A stretch of DNA of 64,000 nt from contig NC_089450.1 of assembly GCF_026210795.1 (NCBI RefSeq), forward strand, positions 3,596,001 through 3,660,000, in the 5' to 3' direction. Under the pieces are notes generated by a model that saw nothing but the letters and a program-made list of their open reading frames with translations, did not search any database and was not told the origin of the DNA. Below are positions 46,286 through 58,022 of the stretch, in pieces; position 1 is the first letter of the stretch, and each line of letters begins with the position of its first letter. The DNA is from Rhizophagus irregularis (lineage: Eukaryota > Glomeromycota > Glomeromycetes > Glomerales > Glomeraceae). The translations under genes were made by a program, and so were the position numbers.

Positions 46286-46425
46286 ACCTTAAGCCTAACT
46301 ATAATCCCTAACCATAATCCCTAATCCTAACTCTAATCCCAATCCTAACCTAACCCTAACCTAACTCTAACCCTAACCCTAACCCTAATTCTAACCCTAA
46401 CTAATCCTAACAATCCTAACCTCTG
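46286..46425 (+). repeat. interstitial telomere-like repeats
   Basis: CCCTAA-type repeats, including a run of four near-perfect units around 46370-46393 (CTAACCCTAACCCTAACCC), are mixed with CTAATCC and CTAACCT variants. They lie inside MULE2, downstream of its transposase gene. Confidence 0.8.
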
Positions 46426-46714
46426 GTAATCTAATTACAATCTTAATCATGGAAGTTTATATTCTACAAATGTAAATTAGCCTTTGAAATGTTATCGGCA
46501 TAGTTTTAGACACTTTCAATATGAAAAAACTGATACAATCAAAATGCAAAGCAAATATTTTCATTTTATTAATACAGTCAACATACAATTTGTAATGCAT
46601 ACAATAGATAGCAATTTACATGATCTAATTAATGAATAAATAGCATTTCATCCCATTTGCTAATGTACAATCAACAATACATATACTTGAAATAATTTAC
46701 ACATTCTGACTAAT

Positions 46715-49200
46715 GAACTTACACATTGCCCTATTATGCCCTTTTTCTCCACAATTTTGACAAGTCTTTCGCTTGTCTTTTTCATTATTATTACTTCCAC
46801 TTGCATTGTTATTTGACATTTGATTATTATTATCTAATGGTTGTAAATGTCGTCATTTTCTAGTATGCTGGTCTTGAATCTCAACACAACTCTTTGCTCT
46901 TCCAGCTGGCCTTCCTTTTCTTGTAGTAATTATAGGATTTTTAATGTTAAAATTGATTTCTTCCATATTCTGACCTGATTCTAGAATTGCTTGTTTATCT
47001 GATATAAATCCATGGCAAATACCTATAAATTCATCATAAGAATTAGTGGCAATTGCAACGTGTGCTTTGCCATATTTCGTCGTGTACAGTTAATTTCTCT
47101 TAAATTTTGATTGTAGAATTCAGCACCACGAATTTGTTTAATATAATCAAACTTATACACTGAGTATTGATCATTATTCTGTTCTTGATTTGAATTTATA
47201 CATAGAGTTATAGGTGATTGCTGCCAAATATCATTATTTCCATCAATTATATCATCCTTATACCAACATGATGCAATAAGACCTATATGCCATTTAGCTT
47301 AAGTTGAACATCGTAAAATCTTGTAAAAATGGCGACATGGATATCCATGTGTTATAAGAAGATTACACGTACAATGATGTGATCCATCCACTAACAAAAT
47401 AACATAATGAGTTTTGGTTCCACAAGATATAACCAATTGCCAAATTTCTAAAATTTGATCCAAACCAATTTTAGAAATGATATCAGTGAGGTGTACTTTA
47501 ACAACTTCATAGTTTTCTTCCCTCATTCCTTCATTATAATCAGTATTTATTTGTTCCTATTAAAAAGGCAAATGTGTTAATTAATATGAAATATGAATAA
47601 ACAAACAATTCTCTAAAGAAATAATAATTACCTGTATTATAGAATCAATAATTGCAACATTCATCTTAAAACTATCATAATAAAAACACTCTTGCATTTG
47701 CTTACAAACTAAAAATACCATTGCAGGCATAAGAAATTCCGAAACAACTTTTTTAATGGATTTAAAATATGCTTTAGGAATAGTTGCAAGACCAACTATA
47801 GGTATTTGGTCTTTGTATTCTTCTACCCTTGCGTATTCTGATTCCTTGTCAAGTACATATTGGATCTCTTTTACTAATGTTAAAAGAGATGAATTTGAAC
47901 GAACACAATCATGAATTTTGTGATTCAAACTTTCAACTCGTTGAGTGCTATTTGCACCAGCTGTAAATTGATTATTTGTATAACATACAGCTCATTTGTA
48001 TTTTAAAGGATCCAATTGTTTTCTTATATAATTACCAGCTGATGGATATTTTAATTTCAAATGCTCCCAACGATTTTCAAAAAGTGTTGAAATCAATGTA
48101 TTCCTACAATGAAAAAATTCTTCTCGAAATGCTTTAAATTCATCTGATTTCAACTTATTCCAAAGATTTTTCTTCAAATTAAGGTCAATATGAAATATAC
48201 ATAAACAATGGATAGTATCTGGAAATTCTAAACTTATTGCATTGGCCATTGCTGGGTCAGAATCAGTAAATACAACTTTTGGTATAAGATCATTAGTACT
48301 TTTTTTAATCATATTTAATGCCCAAATGAAACTTTCTTCTGTTTCATCTTCAAGTAATGCAGTTGCAACAAGTCGTGTACGATTACAATTGTCAATAACT
48401 GCAAAAAAACAAGCCATCATATTATATTTGTTAGTTCGAGACGTAGTGTCAAAAAATAGAACATCATGATAACGCGTTCATAAAAATTGTTGATCCGGTG
48501 TCATCCATAATAATCCACACAATCGTCATTCAATTCCATCAAATTTAGTTTCTATAAACCAACGTGAGTCATCTGTTTGTTGTGAATATAAAAATTTCAT
48601 TAAATCTGAAGCATCAAATTCAATTCTTGATGCTAATTTCTTTTTTGAAGCTTGGATGGCATTATATAAATTTTTCTGGTAGATTTTTCTTCCAGGAAAC
48701 TTTCCTCTTAAGAGCTGACCGATAGTTTATGTGCCAGTTGTTCCATTTTGTACACAAAAATCTATAAATTAAATCATATCTTCACCAAGCTTACGATATT
48801 TAGCAATATTGGTTGAAGAAGAAGGTATCATTTAATGATTGTGTTCATCAACAACAGTAGTGAACGAAATTCTTAAAGAGTTTTTTGGAAGATTTCCATT
48901 AACTCTCCACTTACATCCTGTAGCTTTAGACTGGCGATTTCTTTGATCATTTGGATTCAATATCTTTTTTGGTTGATAGTTACCTGCACAACAACATTCC
49001 CAACTAATTTTTCGTAGGATTTTATTATCATCATTTTCAGTTCTTTTCCGCCGAATACTGAAACCTTTTTCCAACGCGTAATCATTTAAAAATTTTTCAG
49101 CTTCATCCCAAGTTTGAAAAGTTTGTCCTAAAGTCAGGTTTGAAGTTGGATTTTCAATATCATCTTTAGATGAAGAATCGATAATTAGAAAATTTTGATG
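46715..49200 (-). pseudogene. MULE2 transposase (FAR1, MULE, SWIM, zinc knuckle)
   Basis: Read downward from 49200: FQTWDEAEKFLNDYALEKGF and a FAR1/WRKY-GCM1 zinc region (WECCCAG...CKWRV...DEHNH). Then RYHDVLFFDTTSRTNKYN with the first Asp, VIDNCNRTRLVATALLEDE, KVVFTDSDPAMANAISLEF with the second Asp, and CLCIFHIDLNLKKNL. After a gap come the SWIM block CTCNLLITHGYPCRHFYKIL, fully intact, and near 46750 the knuckle CQNCGEKGHNRAMC. Frameshifts and a TGA near 48477 break the frame. It is better preserved than MULE1. Element U sits just upstream of its start. Confidence 0.83.
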
Positions 49201-49664
49201 TTATTTGTCGTATAACAATTCAACATTTGGGGACTGGTCTAGCAAAAGCTGGGTTTGTCCGATAACGTGTTTTCGAGAAAATCGAGGTTGAAGTTACGTA
49301 ATCAATTTTGATGATCATTGCGACAAAAATTGGATTTTTTCGAAAACGGTCTTAATAACTTTGATCGAAATTTTCACAGAAAATTAATTGAAGCCTTAGG
49401 CTTCAATATATTATATTTATTTAATTTATATCATAAAATTTGTATAATACATATTTCAATAAATTTAATGCAATATTTTCTAATAAAAACAACAAACTAG
49501 TTCACCAAAATAAACTTTATTTTATTGAGATTCCAAATTTTCAAAGTATAAAAAAAAATAATAATAACATACTGGCTACATCAACAACAGTAAGTAAACA
49601 AAAAATAAGCTTAATTCATTTGGTAATATCACAAAATTTTGAATCTATTTACAATAAATTTAGT

Positions 49665-51909
49665 CTAATCTGTTATGTGTTCGTTTGGATTAGGACAAGT
49701 AATATTGCGAAATGGTAAATCAACATAAGGTGTGATCTCCTTGTATAATTCCTCTTGCCTTTTCAAAGAAAGTGGCCTAATGTTAATTATAGAAGGTTGG
49801 GTATTGAAATTAAAAGAAAAATTTCGAACTGTGGTCTCTTTATAACTGTCTTCGAGTTTATCCTTATAGAAAACAACCCCAGAGTGTTGTGAAGTAAAGT
49901 AAAAATGATGATATTTTTGAATATTAGGAATTTTTTTAAACTTTTGAAAATAATCTTTAAAGTTGTAATACTGGAACCCTTCTCCCTTTAGAAAGTGCTG
50001 GGAAGCATTAAGATGGACTGTAGTGGAATTATCGACAATAGAAGCCACATCATCCACAGTATTGACTTTACTTTTCCGATAAAAAATCTTGATTAGGCCA
50101 AAACAACTGTCACAAATAAACTTTGTGTGGCCAGGTATCATAAAATTCATCTCAACTTCTTCATATACATCACGATCAATTAATCAAGAATAAAAAAATA
50201 AAAAGTAATTATTTTTATTTTGACCTACGCAGTTATTACATGTGATAATTAATTTTTTTTCTCCACAATTATATTTTTTAATTGCATGCCAAACCAGACT
50301 AATTGTACAATTTACTCCCTTCCCCAGTTTTCCATCATCAGGCATTTCACCTTCGTCAATAACATAATTTGTTTGTTCTGTGTAAGGTTGCTTGTCTAAA
50401 CCTCTTCAAAATCCTACGATTAGTTTTGTCAAAACTTTACTATAGATTTATTATAGTTTCAGCAGAGTTTCGGCAGTTTCGGCATTTATAATAAGTTTCG
50501 GCAGTTTCGCTTTTCTCCAAAGTTTCGCCAGTTTTTTAATATAACTTTAATATAGTTTCGGCAGAATTTCGCTTTTCGGCAAAACGCCATCTTGTCTAAA
50601 CCCCTAGGTTTCAGCAAGCAACCTTAGTTTTGTGTGAGGAAAGTTTCCAGTATTACAAACTCCAAATAAATGAACTTTTCGAGGACTTTTAAAAAATAAA
50701 GATCCTACTTGTTGTGGGAAGTAAGGAACATGTACATTCTGAGCCCAATCATATGTGATATGAGCGCTCTCTTCAAAACTTTTAAATAATATCTGAGTTT
50801 TAGTTTTATTTGGGTTTCTTTTTCCATCTTCAACTGCGAGTGTAATATTGTTATTATAATATTACGTTCTTCTTTTGCACGACTCAAATGAGCCAAATAA
50901 TTCCCAGTGACTGATATTTTTTTTCATGTTCTGTAATATATTGAATCTCCAATTTCATTGCTTCGCATGTATCGCACAAATCAGACTTTGGGGACATGAA
51001 CTGGAGTGATGGCATTAAGGATTTCCAGGTCCTTCTAAAAGTTCTTTCAGATAAAATACGTTTTTCTTCTCCATATTGTTCTTTATAAGCTTGAGTATAA
51101 TCACGATATACTGATGCATAACTAAAATTCGTTGGAAGAAATACTACTGGCATAGTTATTTTGTTTAATTTTCGCCCAGGTGAAGGTAAACCATGTATAT
51201 CAGAGTAATTTTTTAAAAAGTTATAAATTTCACACACCATATCATAATTTACTTCAACATGTATCATATTTTTTGGGACATTTCCAGTATTACCATGTAT
51301 ACGTTCCTCAAAACCAAATTCTCGTAAATGTTTTATTACATTATCTAAATAAGAATGACCAACACCAACAAGAGCCTGATATGTGCTATGACAAATAGGA
51401 GTGCTGTTATTAAAACAATATTTGAAATGGAAAAATTTTCTATTATTGGCAGTTACTTTTTTTGTATTTTCGTCATGTTGAAATGCCATTAGTTGGCCTT
51501 TGATAACCATATTCCGCATATCTTTGTTTAAAGCTTCAAATTCTATTCGACGTGTAAGAAACCTCTCATATCCAATTTTCTCAAAACACTTAAAATTACA
51601 TGTGCATTTTCCTTTATCAAAAAATTCTTTTACTTTTAATTTTATATCAACATAAACCTTGTCTTCAATATAGCTATCAGAATTTTCCATAAATTCAAAG
51701 TTGTTTAAATGCATTTTATTAAAATTTTCTACAAGACTTTGAGTATCATCCTCAATATCGTTAACATTAGGAATAATTTCATTGTCTGATATACTTTTTT
51801 CATCAGAACTTGAATCATTTTCAATAAAAAAAGTGTTATTCAGTTCTGCTAAAGCAGATAAAATATTTTCGTTTGCATTATCATTATCAAAGTTAATACC
51901 GTATTCCAT
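49665..51909 (-). pseudogene. element U gene, putative transposase of DUF7869 type
   Basis: From ATG 51909 the first 341 codons carry an acidic start, CTCNFKCFEKIG, GNTGNVPKNMIHVE, DIHGLPSPGRKLN, LSERTFRRTWKSL and KSDLCDTCEAMKLE. A frameshift near 50890 follows. Then come AHITYDWAQNVHVPYFPQQ, NYVIDEGEMPDDGKLGKG, CNNCVGQNKNN and MIPGHTKFICDSCFGLIK. The last blocks match what I remember of DUF7869 proteins, where D-W-A-Q, D-N-C-x-G-Q-N-K-N-N and G-H-T-K-F look like an RNase H-fold catalytic set. Here the second motif reads NNC, so a likely catalytic Asp is lost. MITE H copy 3 interrupts it at 50383-50626. Assignment is from memory. Confidence 0.62.
50383..50626. mobile_element. hAT-type MITE H, copy 3 (244 bp)
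   Basis: The ends are TAAGGTTGCTTG and its reverse complement. GTTCTGTG (50375-50382) and GTTTTGTG (50627-50634) agree at 7 of 8 positions. The sequence is nearly identical to copy 1, so copies 1 and 3 are the youngest pair. It lies in the gene of element U. Confidence 0.88.
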
Positions 51910-52126
51910 ATAATTTATTAAAAATAAATATTAAAAAAGTGCGTTTTTTTTAAAAAATAATTAAATAAAAGACTGCAAAAGTGTAAATATTTACGCCTTT
52001 TTTACTATTATATTATGAATGGAAAAACTTTTTTTCCAAATGGTTAGACCTATAGGCATATGATAATTAAAAAATCTTGAAATCACGTGACCGGACCCAA
52101 CCTCGGCTTTTGCTAGACCGGGCCCC

Positions 52127-52454
52127 ATTTGTCAAAGTTTCATTTAAAGAAAAATTAGAAATTTTTTCGGTCATCTCTATAATGAGGAGTTGTATAATGA
52201 GTAACAAGAAAAGTTTACAAAAAAGTTTATTGTAACACGTAAGGCAAGGTTGAGTCGTACAACGAGTAATAAGGAAAGAAGTTTATTGTAACACGTAAGG
52301 TAAGGTTTTTATATGATTACAAATCATACAAATCACATGAAATCAGTATCACGTGAAGGGAGGAAATTTACCTCCGGTGAAATGTAGTTATTTTCTTTAT
52401 ATTTAACTTAATAATATATAATTGCATATTTTTTAATTTTTACATATTTTTCAG
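52127..52454. other. right part of MULE2 and end of P2 intron 2
   Basis: It has no gene. A segment with AAGTTTATTGTAACACGTAA occurs twice (near 52223 and 52280). The MULE2 end is near 52378. A pyrimidine tract ending TTTTTCAG at 52454 is the P2 acceptor. Confidence 0.5.
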
Positions 52455-54580
52455 AATTTTATCAAGCTGGTAATTTTATACTTTATAATAGTCAAGAAGA
52501 AGCAGGTGATAATCAACGGCTAAGACAAATTAATGGTATCGTAATACCAAAAGAAAATAGCTTTGAAAAATTATTATATGTTCAAAAAATTATGTATTAT
52601 TCAGATCTTCCAAATCTTCTGATCGGTATATTCAATCAAAAAATAAAGCTGTTTGGTTAACTGAAAATCGTGAAGCAATTAATGTGGATTGTGTAGTAGT
52701 ACACCATGTTAAAGTTTGGCTTGAAAATTTACCAGAATCTGAAAATTATGATTATCGAATTAGAGAAATTTTATATATCCATAATAATCGATCAAAAATA
52801 AGGCAAATTCACCAACAACATCAATTACCAAATCAGCATAACTTTCAAAGATTATCTTTTCCGCTTAATTTACAACATTTAAAATTTTTTATTGATTTAT
52901 ACTATAATGATTTTGATGCATTTGGTAAATCTTATTACAAACTTGGTGGAATTTATATACAGTTTGGCAATATGCCACTTTCAATGAGACAGTGTTTTAA
53001 AAACTACTTTTTAATTGGTTTAATACCATTTGATGCAAAATTTGCAGATTTTATTAAGCCATTTATTCAACAAATGCAAATATTGCAAAATGGTATTATT
53101 ATGACTAATTATAATGGAGATAAAGTAATTATTTCTGGAGGTCTTGGTATGTGTATACCACAAGGTAACAATTTAGCAGGAATTAGAAGACATAATACTG
53201 ATCATGGATGTCGTACATGTGAAGTAACTCAAGAAGATCTTAATAATACTTATTTTGATATTCAATTAAATGGAAGATATTGTCATATTATGGATTGAAC
53301 ACAAGTTTCAAGTATTATTGTAGATTGTTGGGTAAAAATCGCTAAGACTTGTAAGGCTGTATTTAAATCAACATACATTTTAGTTGATGAATATAATGAT
53401 TATATCCTTTTGAAAAAAAGACTTGAACAAGTTACTGAGGCATTATTAAAGGTAGAGACAATTTTGAAAATAATGCACTTTTATTCTTTAAAGTTATTTT
53501 TTATGATAAATTATTATTTTACAATACATTGAATTATATTTTTTTAATAGGTTTTTAGAGAAACATTTTCAAATTTACCAAACCTCCATGCTCTTCACCA
53601 TTTACCCGAAATTGCAAGAAATTTTGGAATGTTAGTTAATACTTCAGTTTCGTTAAAGGAAGCAGTACATGGATTATATAAAAGAACTGTCTTGCATACA
53701 AATAAAAAAGATCTATCAATGGACCTTTCAAAACGTGATAATACTCTTCAAACTTTAAGATACTTATTGGATGGTGGATTAGACACAAGATATGATGAAA
53801 TTAATAATTTTTTTACTAATTTTGCAAATGATACAATCTTACATAAATTATTGGATGATTGGTATATTACAGAGAATGGATGAGAATGGATATATTACTA
53901 CTAAAAATAATTCTGGTATTTAATATTAAATGTGACTTTTATTGTAATTTGTTACAAATTAAATTTACTATATTTTGACTTTTTTAAATATAGAAATTTT
54001 TTCTATTCATCCTGACTTTCAAAATATTCAGGTTTATGGACTATGGAAACAATTTAAAATTCAAGAGCAAGGTTTATCAACAACTCTTTCTACAGAAAAT
54101 TTATTAACTGAAATTACAAAAATTTATAAGGATGTATATAAAAATTTCAGTGCCATTATTCAGCGTCGTGTTAACTACTATGATTCTATTCAATTTACTG
54201 TACATTTAGAATCTGACGTTTATGTTAATATCACATTACGAGTTGGTGAAGCAATTGATGTAGAAGTTGCTGATAGTCATGGTGAACAATCCTATGCACT
54301 AATTAGGGTAATTATGATTCATCAAGACGACTCTGGTAATAATAATCCATTTTTATTAATTGACTGGTTTTATAGAAATGGAAATGTTGATTCCGTAACT
54401 GGATTTCCAATTTATGGACTTCAAAAGAAGAGATGTCGATTCATGGTATCACCTTCAACCTCTAACAATAGTAGATCGACAACTTAGAGTACATTTTGTA
54501 CACAAATGTACAAATCTGTGTTCAGAGGGTTTTCATGATAAAGATAATGAAGAGTATATTTTAAACAGGTAGTAGGATAA

Positions 54581-55049
54581 TCGGTACGGTACGAATTTGC
54601 AAACCTGTACGGTACGGTTGATCACCCCATACAAAATTACAAAATTTGATCAACATGACCGTACCGTACCGTACTGACACTATAATAAACAGAAAATCAG
54701 TATGGTACATTTAGCATATAATTAATTGGACACCAGTGTCCATTTTAATAATTTGGACACCAATGTCCAAAATGTTCATTTTAATAATTTGGACACTAAT
54801 GTCCAAAATGTCCATTTAAAATAATAACCGTACTGTACTGTACTGGTTCTATATATAGAGAGATTATTATAGAGCCAGTACGGTACGGTACAGTTGGTTA
54901 AATTTTATGGTTGATCATTTCGTGCCGTACCGTACTGGTTCTATAATAATCTCTTTATTTATATATAGAACCAGTACGGTACGGTACGGAATGATTATCA
55001 CAAAAATTGATCAACCGTACCGTACAGGTTTGCAAATTCGTACCGTACT
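54581..55049. mobile_element. GGTACGGTAC foldback element N (469 bp)
   Basis: The left arm has CGGTACGGTACGAATTTGC and AACCTGTACGGTACGGTTG; the right arm is the reverse complement. A smaller palindrome (CCAGTACGGTACGGTAC arms around a TATATAGA loop) and a repeated TTTGGACACTAATGTCCAAA hairpin lie inside. GGATAA occurs on both sides (54575-54580 and 55050-55055). It begins 8 bp after the P2 stop codon. Confidence 0.72.
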
Positions 55050-55055
55050 GGATAA

Positions 55056-55600
55056 ATATATATTCATTTTAAACGAATTTTATTATACGATTGTGTAACT
55101 ATAATGATATTATTAATATTGACATACATTTTGTAATAAGGATAAAACTGTATTAATACGTATATCAAAACTATATTAATATGCGTGTTAAAATTATCTT
55201 GACGTGTATTTTGACATTATATAAAATTATATTGTGCAATAATATTAAAACTATACCACTGTATATATTGATATATATATTGAAATAATAATAAAATTAT
55301 ATTAATAAGCTTGTTGCAATATATATCAAATTAATGTTGTAATTATTTATGATATGATGTTTAAATATTTGTAAAATAATAATAGTAGGCATATCGTTAA
55401 AAATATAAAATATGGTTATAACAAGGTTATTATATGGTTGTCAAAAAAACCAATATTGTTAGTAGAGTATATCGGGTACATAATAAATAGATGATATGTG
55501 ACTGACATTTCACTATCTGATATATGTATAATATATGCACGATACTTGTAAGATGTATGACCGAATTTCCGCATAAATAATACACATATTGGGTACCTGC
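55056..55600. other. AT-rich stretch with a decayed relative of the 8850 palindrome
   Basis: No gene is visible. The part at about 55465-55600 (ATATCGGGTACATA, then ATACACATATTGGGTACCTG) resembles the arms of the 8850-9142 palindrome in diverged form. It may be an old copy without clear ends. The right end of the outer P/Q element should lie in this zone but was not found. Confidence 0.35.
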
Positions 55601-56690
55601 AAAACGTTTTTTTTTAAATATTTTAATATAAAGAAATGTTTTGCAACATTTTTTATATTATTATTGGTGCAACATTTTTCACAACATTTTTATATTAAAC
55701 ACTTAAAAAAAAATCAAATATTGCAAATTGCAAAATGTTTTTTTTATATTAAATCACTTAAAAAATGACATTTTAATTAGAAATATGTGTTTATTATTGA
55801 GGACTTCATCACGGTACATTATTTTATTATTATTAGAAAAAAAAAGCTAAAAAAAATTTCCAAAAGATTTTGTTATTTCTATAGTGATCTATTTGCATTA
55901 TTAAAAAAAAATCAGAAAATTTTGTTTGTTTATATAATATCTGTCTTATGTATATCGATCTATTGTTATGATTGGAAAAAAAATTTGGTAAAAAAAAAAT
56001 TTCTAAAAGTTTTATAGAAAATTTTATTTATACAATAGTTGCCTTATGTAGGTAATTATACACATATCGAAAATCCTTAGAAAAAATGGTTCGCAACATT
56101 TTTTATTAATAATAATATAAAAAAAATGTAGTGTTCTATTAGTATTATTAAAAAATAAATTGGAAAATTTTGTTTATACAATATCTGTCTTATGTATATT
56201 GTTCTATTGTTGCGATTAGAAAAAAAATTTTAAAAAAATTTCTGAAAAATCTATAACGATCGATCTATTGGCATTATTAAAATAAAAATCAGAAAATGTT
56301 ATTTATACAATATCTGTCATATGTATTATACCAATCTATTGTTATTATTAGAAAAAAAATTAAAAAAAAATTCTGAAAGATTTTGTTAGATTTATAACAA
56401 TCTATAAATAAAATTGGATTTATACAATATTTGTCATATATATTATACTAATCTATTGTTATTATTAGAAAAAAAAATTTAGAAAAGATATATTGGCATT
56501 ATTTAAAAAAATAATCGGAAAATTTTATTTATACAATATCTGTCTTACATATTATACCTATTATTAGAAAAAAAAATTCCGAAAGATTTTATTATATCTA
56601 TAATGATCTATTGGCGTTATTAAAAATGCTTCGCTATATTTTTTAATATAAAAAAAATATTGCGAAACATTTTTTTTTTTGCAAATGTGA
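55601..56690. repeat. tandem repeat of about 140 bp between AACGTTTT-like arms
   Basis: About five diverged units contain TATACAATATCTGTCTTATG, ATCTATTGTTATTATTAG and poly(A). Each side has GCAAAACGTTTTTT/AAAAATGTTTCGC-like sequence resembling the inner parts of E1 and E2. It has no coding capacity; short ORFs here are low-complexity. Confidence 0.55.
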
Positions 56691-58022
56691 TATATCACGT
56701 GACCGATAATATGGTGTAGAAATTCACTGAAATTCTTTACTTGCAAATGTTTAATTTTTGAGGAAACTAGTTATAATTGAATCGATCTTACTTTTTTTTA
56801 CTCAAGATTAATTAAATGCTGAAACAAATTTAAATTAAATTGACGGTTTAAACTTTTATATGAGAAGATCCAGGGTAATGTTTGCATCCAGGACTACGCT
56901 TTATTAATTAAGCTTAGGTCGATCGTAATCTTCCACCCCACGTGATTTGAGTGGCGCGGTGGCACAATCAGTATCGTTCCTTTTCTCCGCTTTTTTCACG
57001 TTAAAATATTTTTTAAAAAAATCCATTAAACTGAAAAGCTAGAGTGTAGAATATTGTTATAAAACTATAGTTAATTTTTATTTACAATAGACGCGTTTTT
57101 TTTTTAGATTTTGTGATATTAATCTGAATATTTTAACTAAATAAAACAAGGTTTTAGCGCTTGAAGAAAGTTATTTAACAAGTATGTATATTATTTTTGT
57201 GAAAATATTGTTGTTTTTTAAAAGAAATTACTGAGTTGTATTTGTTTTTTTTTATTTTGTAGTGTAATTTCGGGACTTTAGTTAAATGTAATGGGTTTAG
57301 GTAGCTTAGACTAAGCTGTTTAGCAGGTATGGAACCACTCAAATATTAATTTTATCAAGATATCTTGTGCCGCACACGGTTGATTTTTTTCACTCTACAG
57401 CGTAATTTTGGTACTTCTGTTAAATGAAACAAACCTTTAGAGATTAAGTAAGTTATTAACAGGTGTAGGATTACTTATATTGATTTTTATTAAATTAGCT
57501 TTAATATTTATGGAATAATTAGCATTTTTACAATAGTGTACTTGACTCTACTAAATATCAATAAATATTTATTTGTTTAAGTGAGAAGAATTATTTTTCA
57601 AATGTATTTATTGTAAAAGTAATAAAATGATTAATATGTTAAACAGTTTTCCTTTTTTGATTTTTTTTTTCCTAAGATAAACATGCGAAATAAACATTGC
57701 GCCAATTAAAATTCAGACGCCACAAAATCATGTGGGGTGAAAACCACTCTGCGTTCCATTTAGTCCGAATTGGTATAATGTGGCGTAATATTTTCAATTG
57801 TATAGTTGGTTACAAAACAAATGTCATTTTTGGGTAGTTGTCGATCGTATGACCACTCATGGGATATAGTGTAGCACAAAACAATTTGAACGTAATTACA
57901 TAAATAATCATCATTTACTCCTTTTTCTTACTCATAAATCTTATAACTCATTAAATTTTTTTTGAAAAGAAAAAAAAAATCTTATTACTCATTATATTTT
58001 GATATTTATTAATAACGGAAAA
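56691..58022. mobile_element. possible 0.8-kb inverted-repeat element W (about 56937-57743) and flanks
   Basis: CACCCCACGTGATTTGAGTG at 56937 is matched at 57743 by the reverse complement of CACCCCACATGATTTTGTGG. Between them a segment of about 85-90 bp occurs twice (near 57262 and 57402), containing GTAATTTCGGGACTT / GTAATTTTGGTACTT and TTAAATG. Each is preceded by a pyrimidine tract ending AG and followed by AGGTATGG or AGGTGTAG. No duplication is seen. It might also be 5' leader sequence of the gene at 58023. Confidence 0.35.

Larger units (their letters stand above)
49229..52126. mobile_element. DNA transposon U (2.9 kb) encoding a DUF7869-type protein
   Basis: The ends are GGGGACTGGTCTAGCAAAAG and, inverted, GGGGCCCGGTCTAGCAAAAG. 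ATTT is repeated at 49225-49228 and 52127-52130. It carries a single gene on the minus strand and one MITE H. Terminal repeats, a short exact duplication and one long gene together indicate a DNA transposon. I know no named superfamily with these features. Confidence 0.72.
46132..52378. mobile_element. MULE2 element in intron 2 of P2
   Basis: The left end ACTGGGGAGAAAATTCC and the right end (reverse complement of ACCGGAGGTAAATTTCC) are related, and similarity continues through CCTTCCTT and GTGAT. Inside are telomere-like repeats, the FAR1/MULE transposase gene (46715-49200) and the nested element U (49229-52126). I cannot find an intact 9-bp duplication. Confidence 0.58.
45032..54572 (+). pseudogene. 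P2: CACTA/Plavaka-like transposase gene with a 6.36-kb intron
   Basis: The exons are 45032-45656, 45736-46097, 52455-53451, 53551-53880 and 53994-54572, at the same intron positions as P1. Exon 1 ends KPYFPNKSVMLMFIWYTK, exon 2 has FPKLYFGP. Exon 3 has YYNDFDAFGKSYYKLGGIY and PQGNNLAGIRRHNTDHGCRT. The block with PQDPFHCLAGL seen in P1 is missing between HIMD (53295) and VDCWVKIAKTCKAV, so about 170 codons are deleted there. Frameshifts occur near 46035, 52612 and 54430, and the donor after exon 4 reads GA instead of GT. Intron 2 (46098-52454) is only 83 bp in P1; here it contains MULE2. The end (RVHFVHKCTNLC) matches P1. Confidence 0.7.

Noticed and set aside
46286-46425. True telomere end
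   Set aside because: Coding sequence of MULE2 and P2 continues on both sides.
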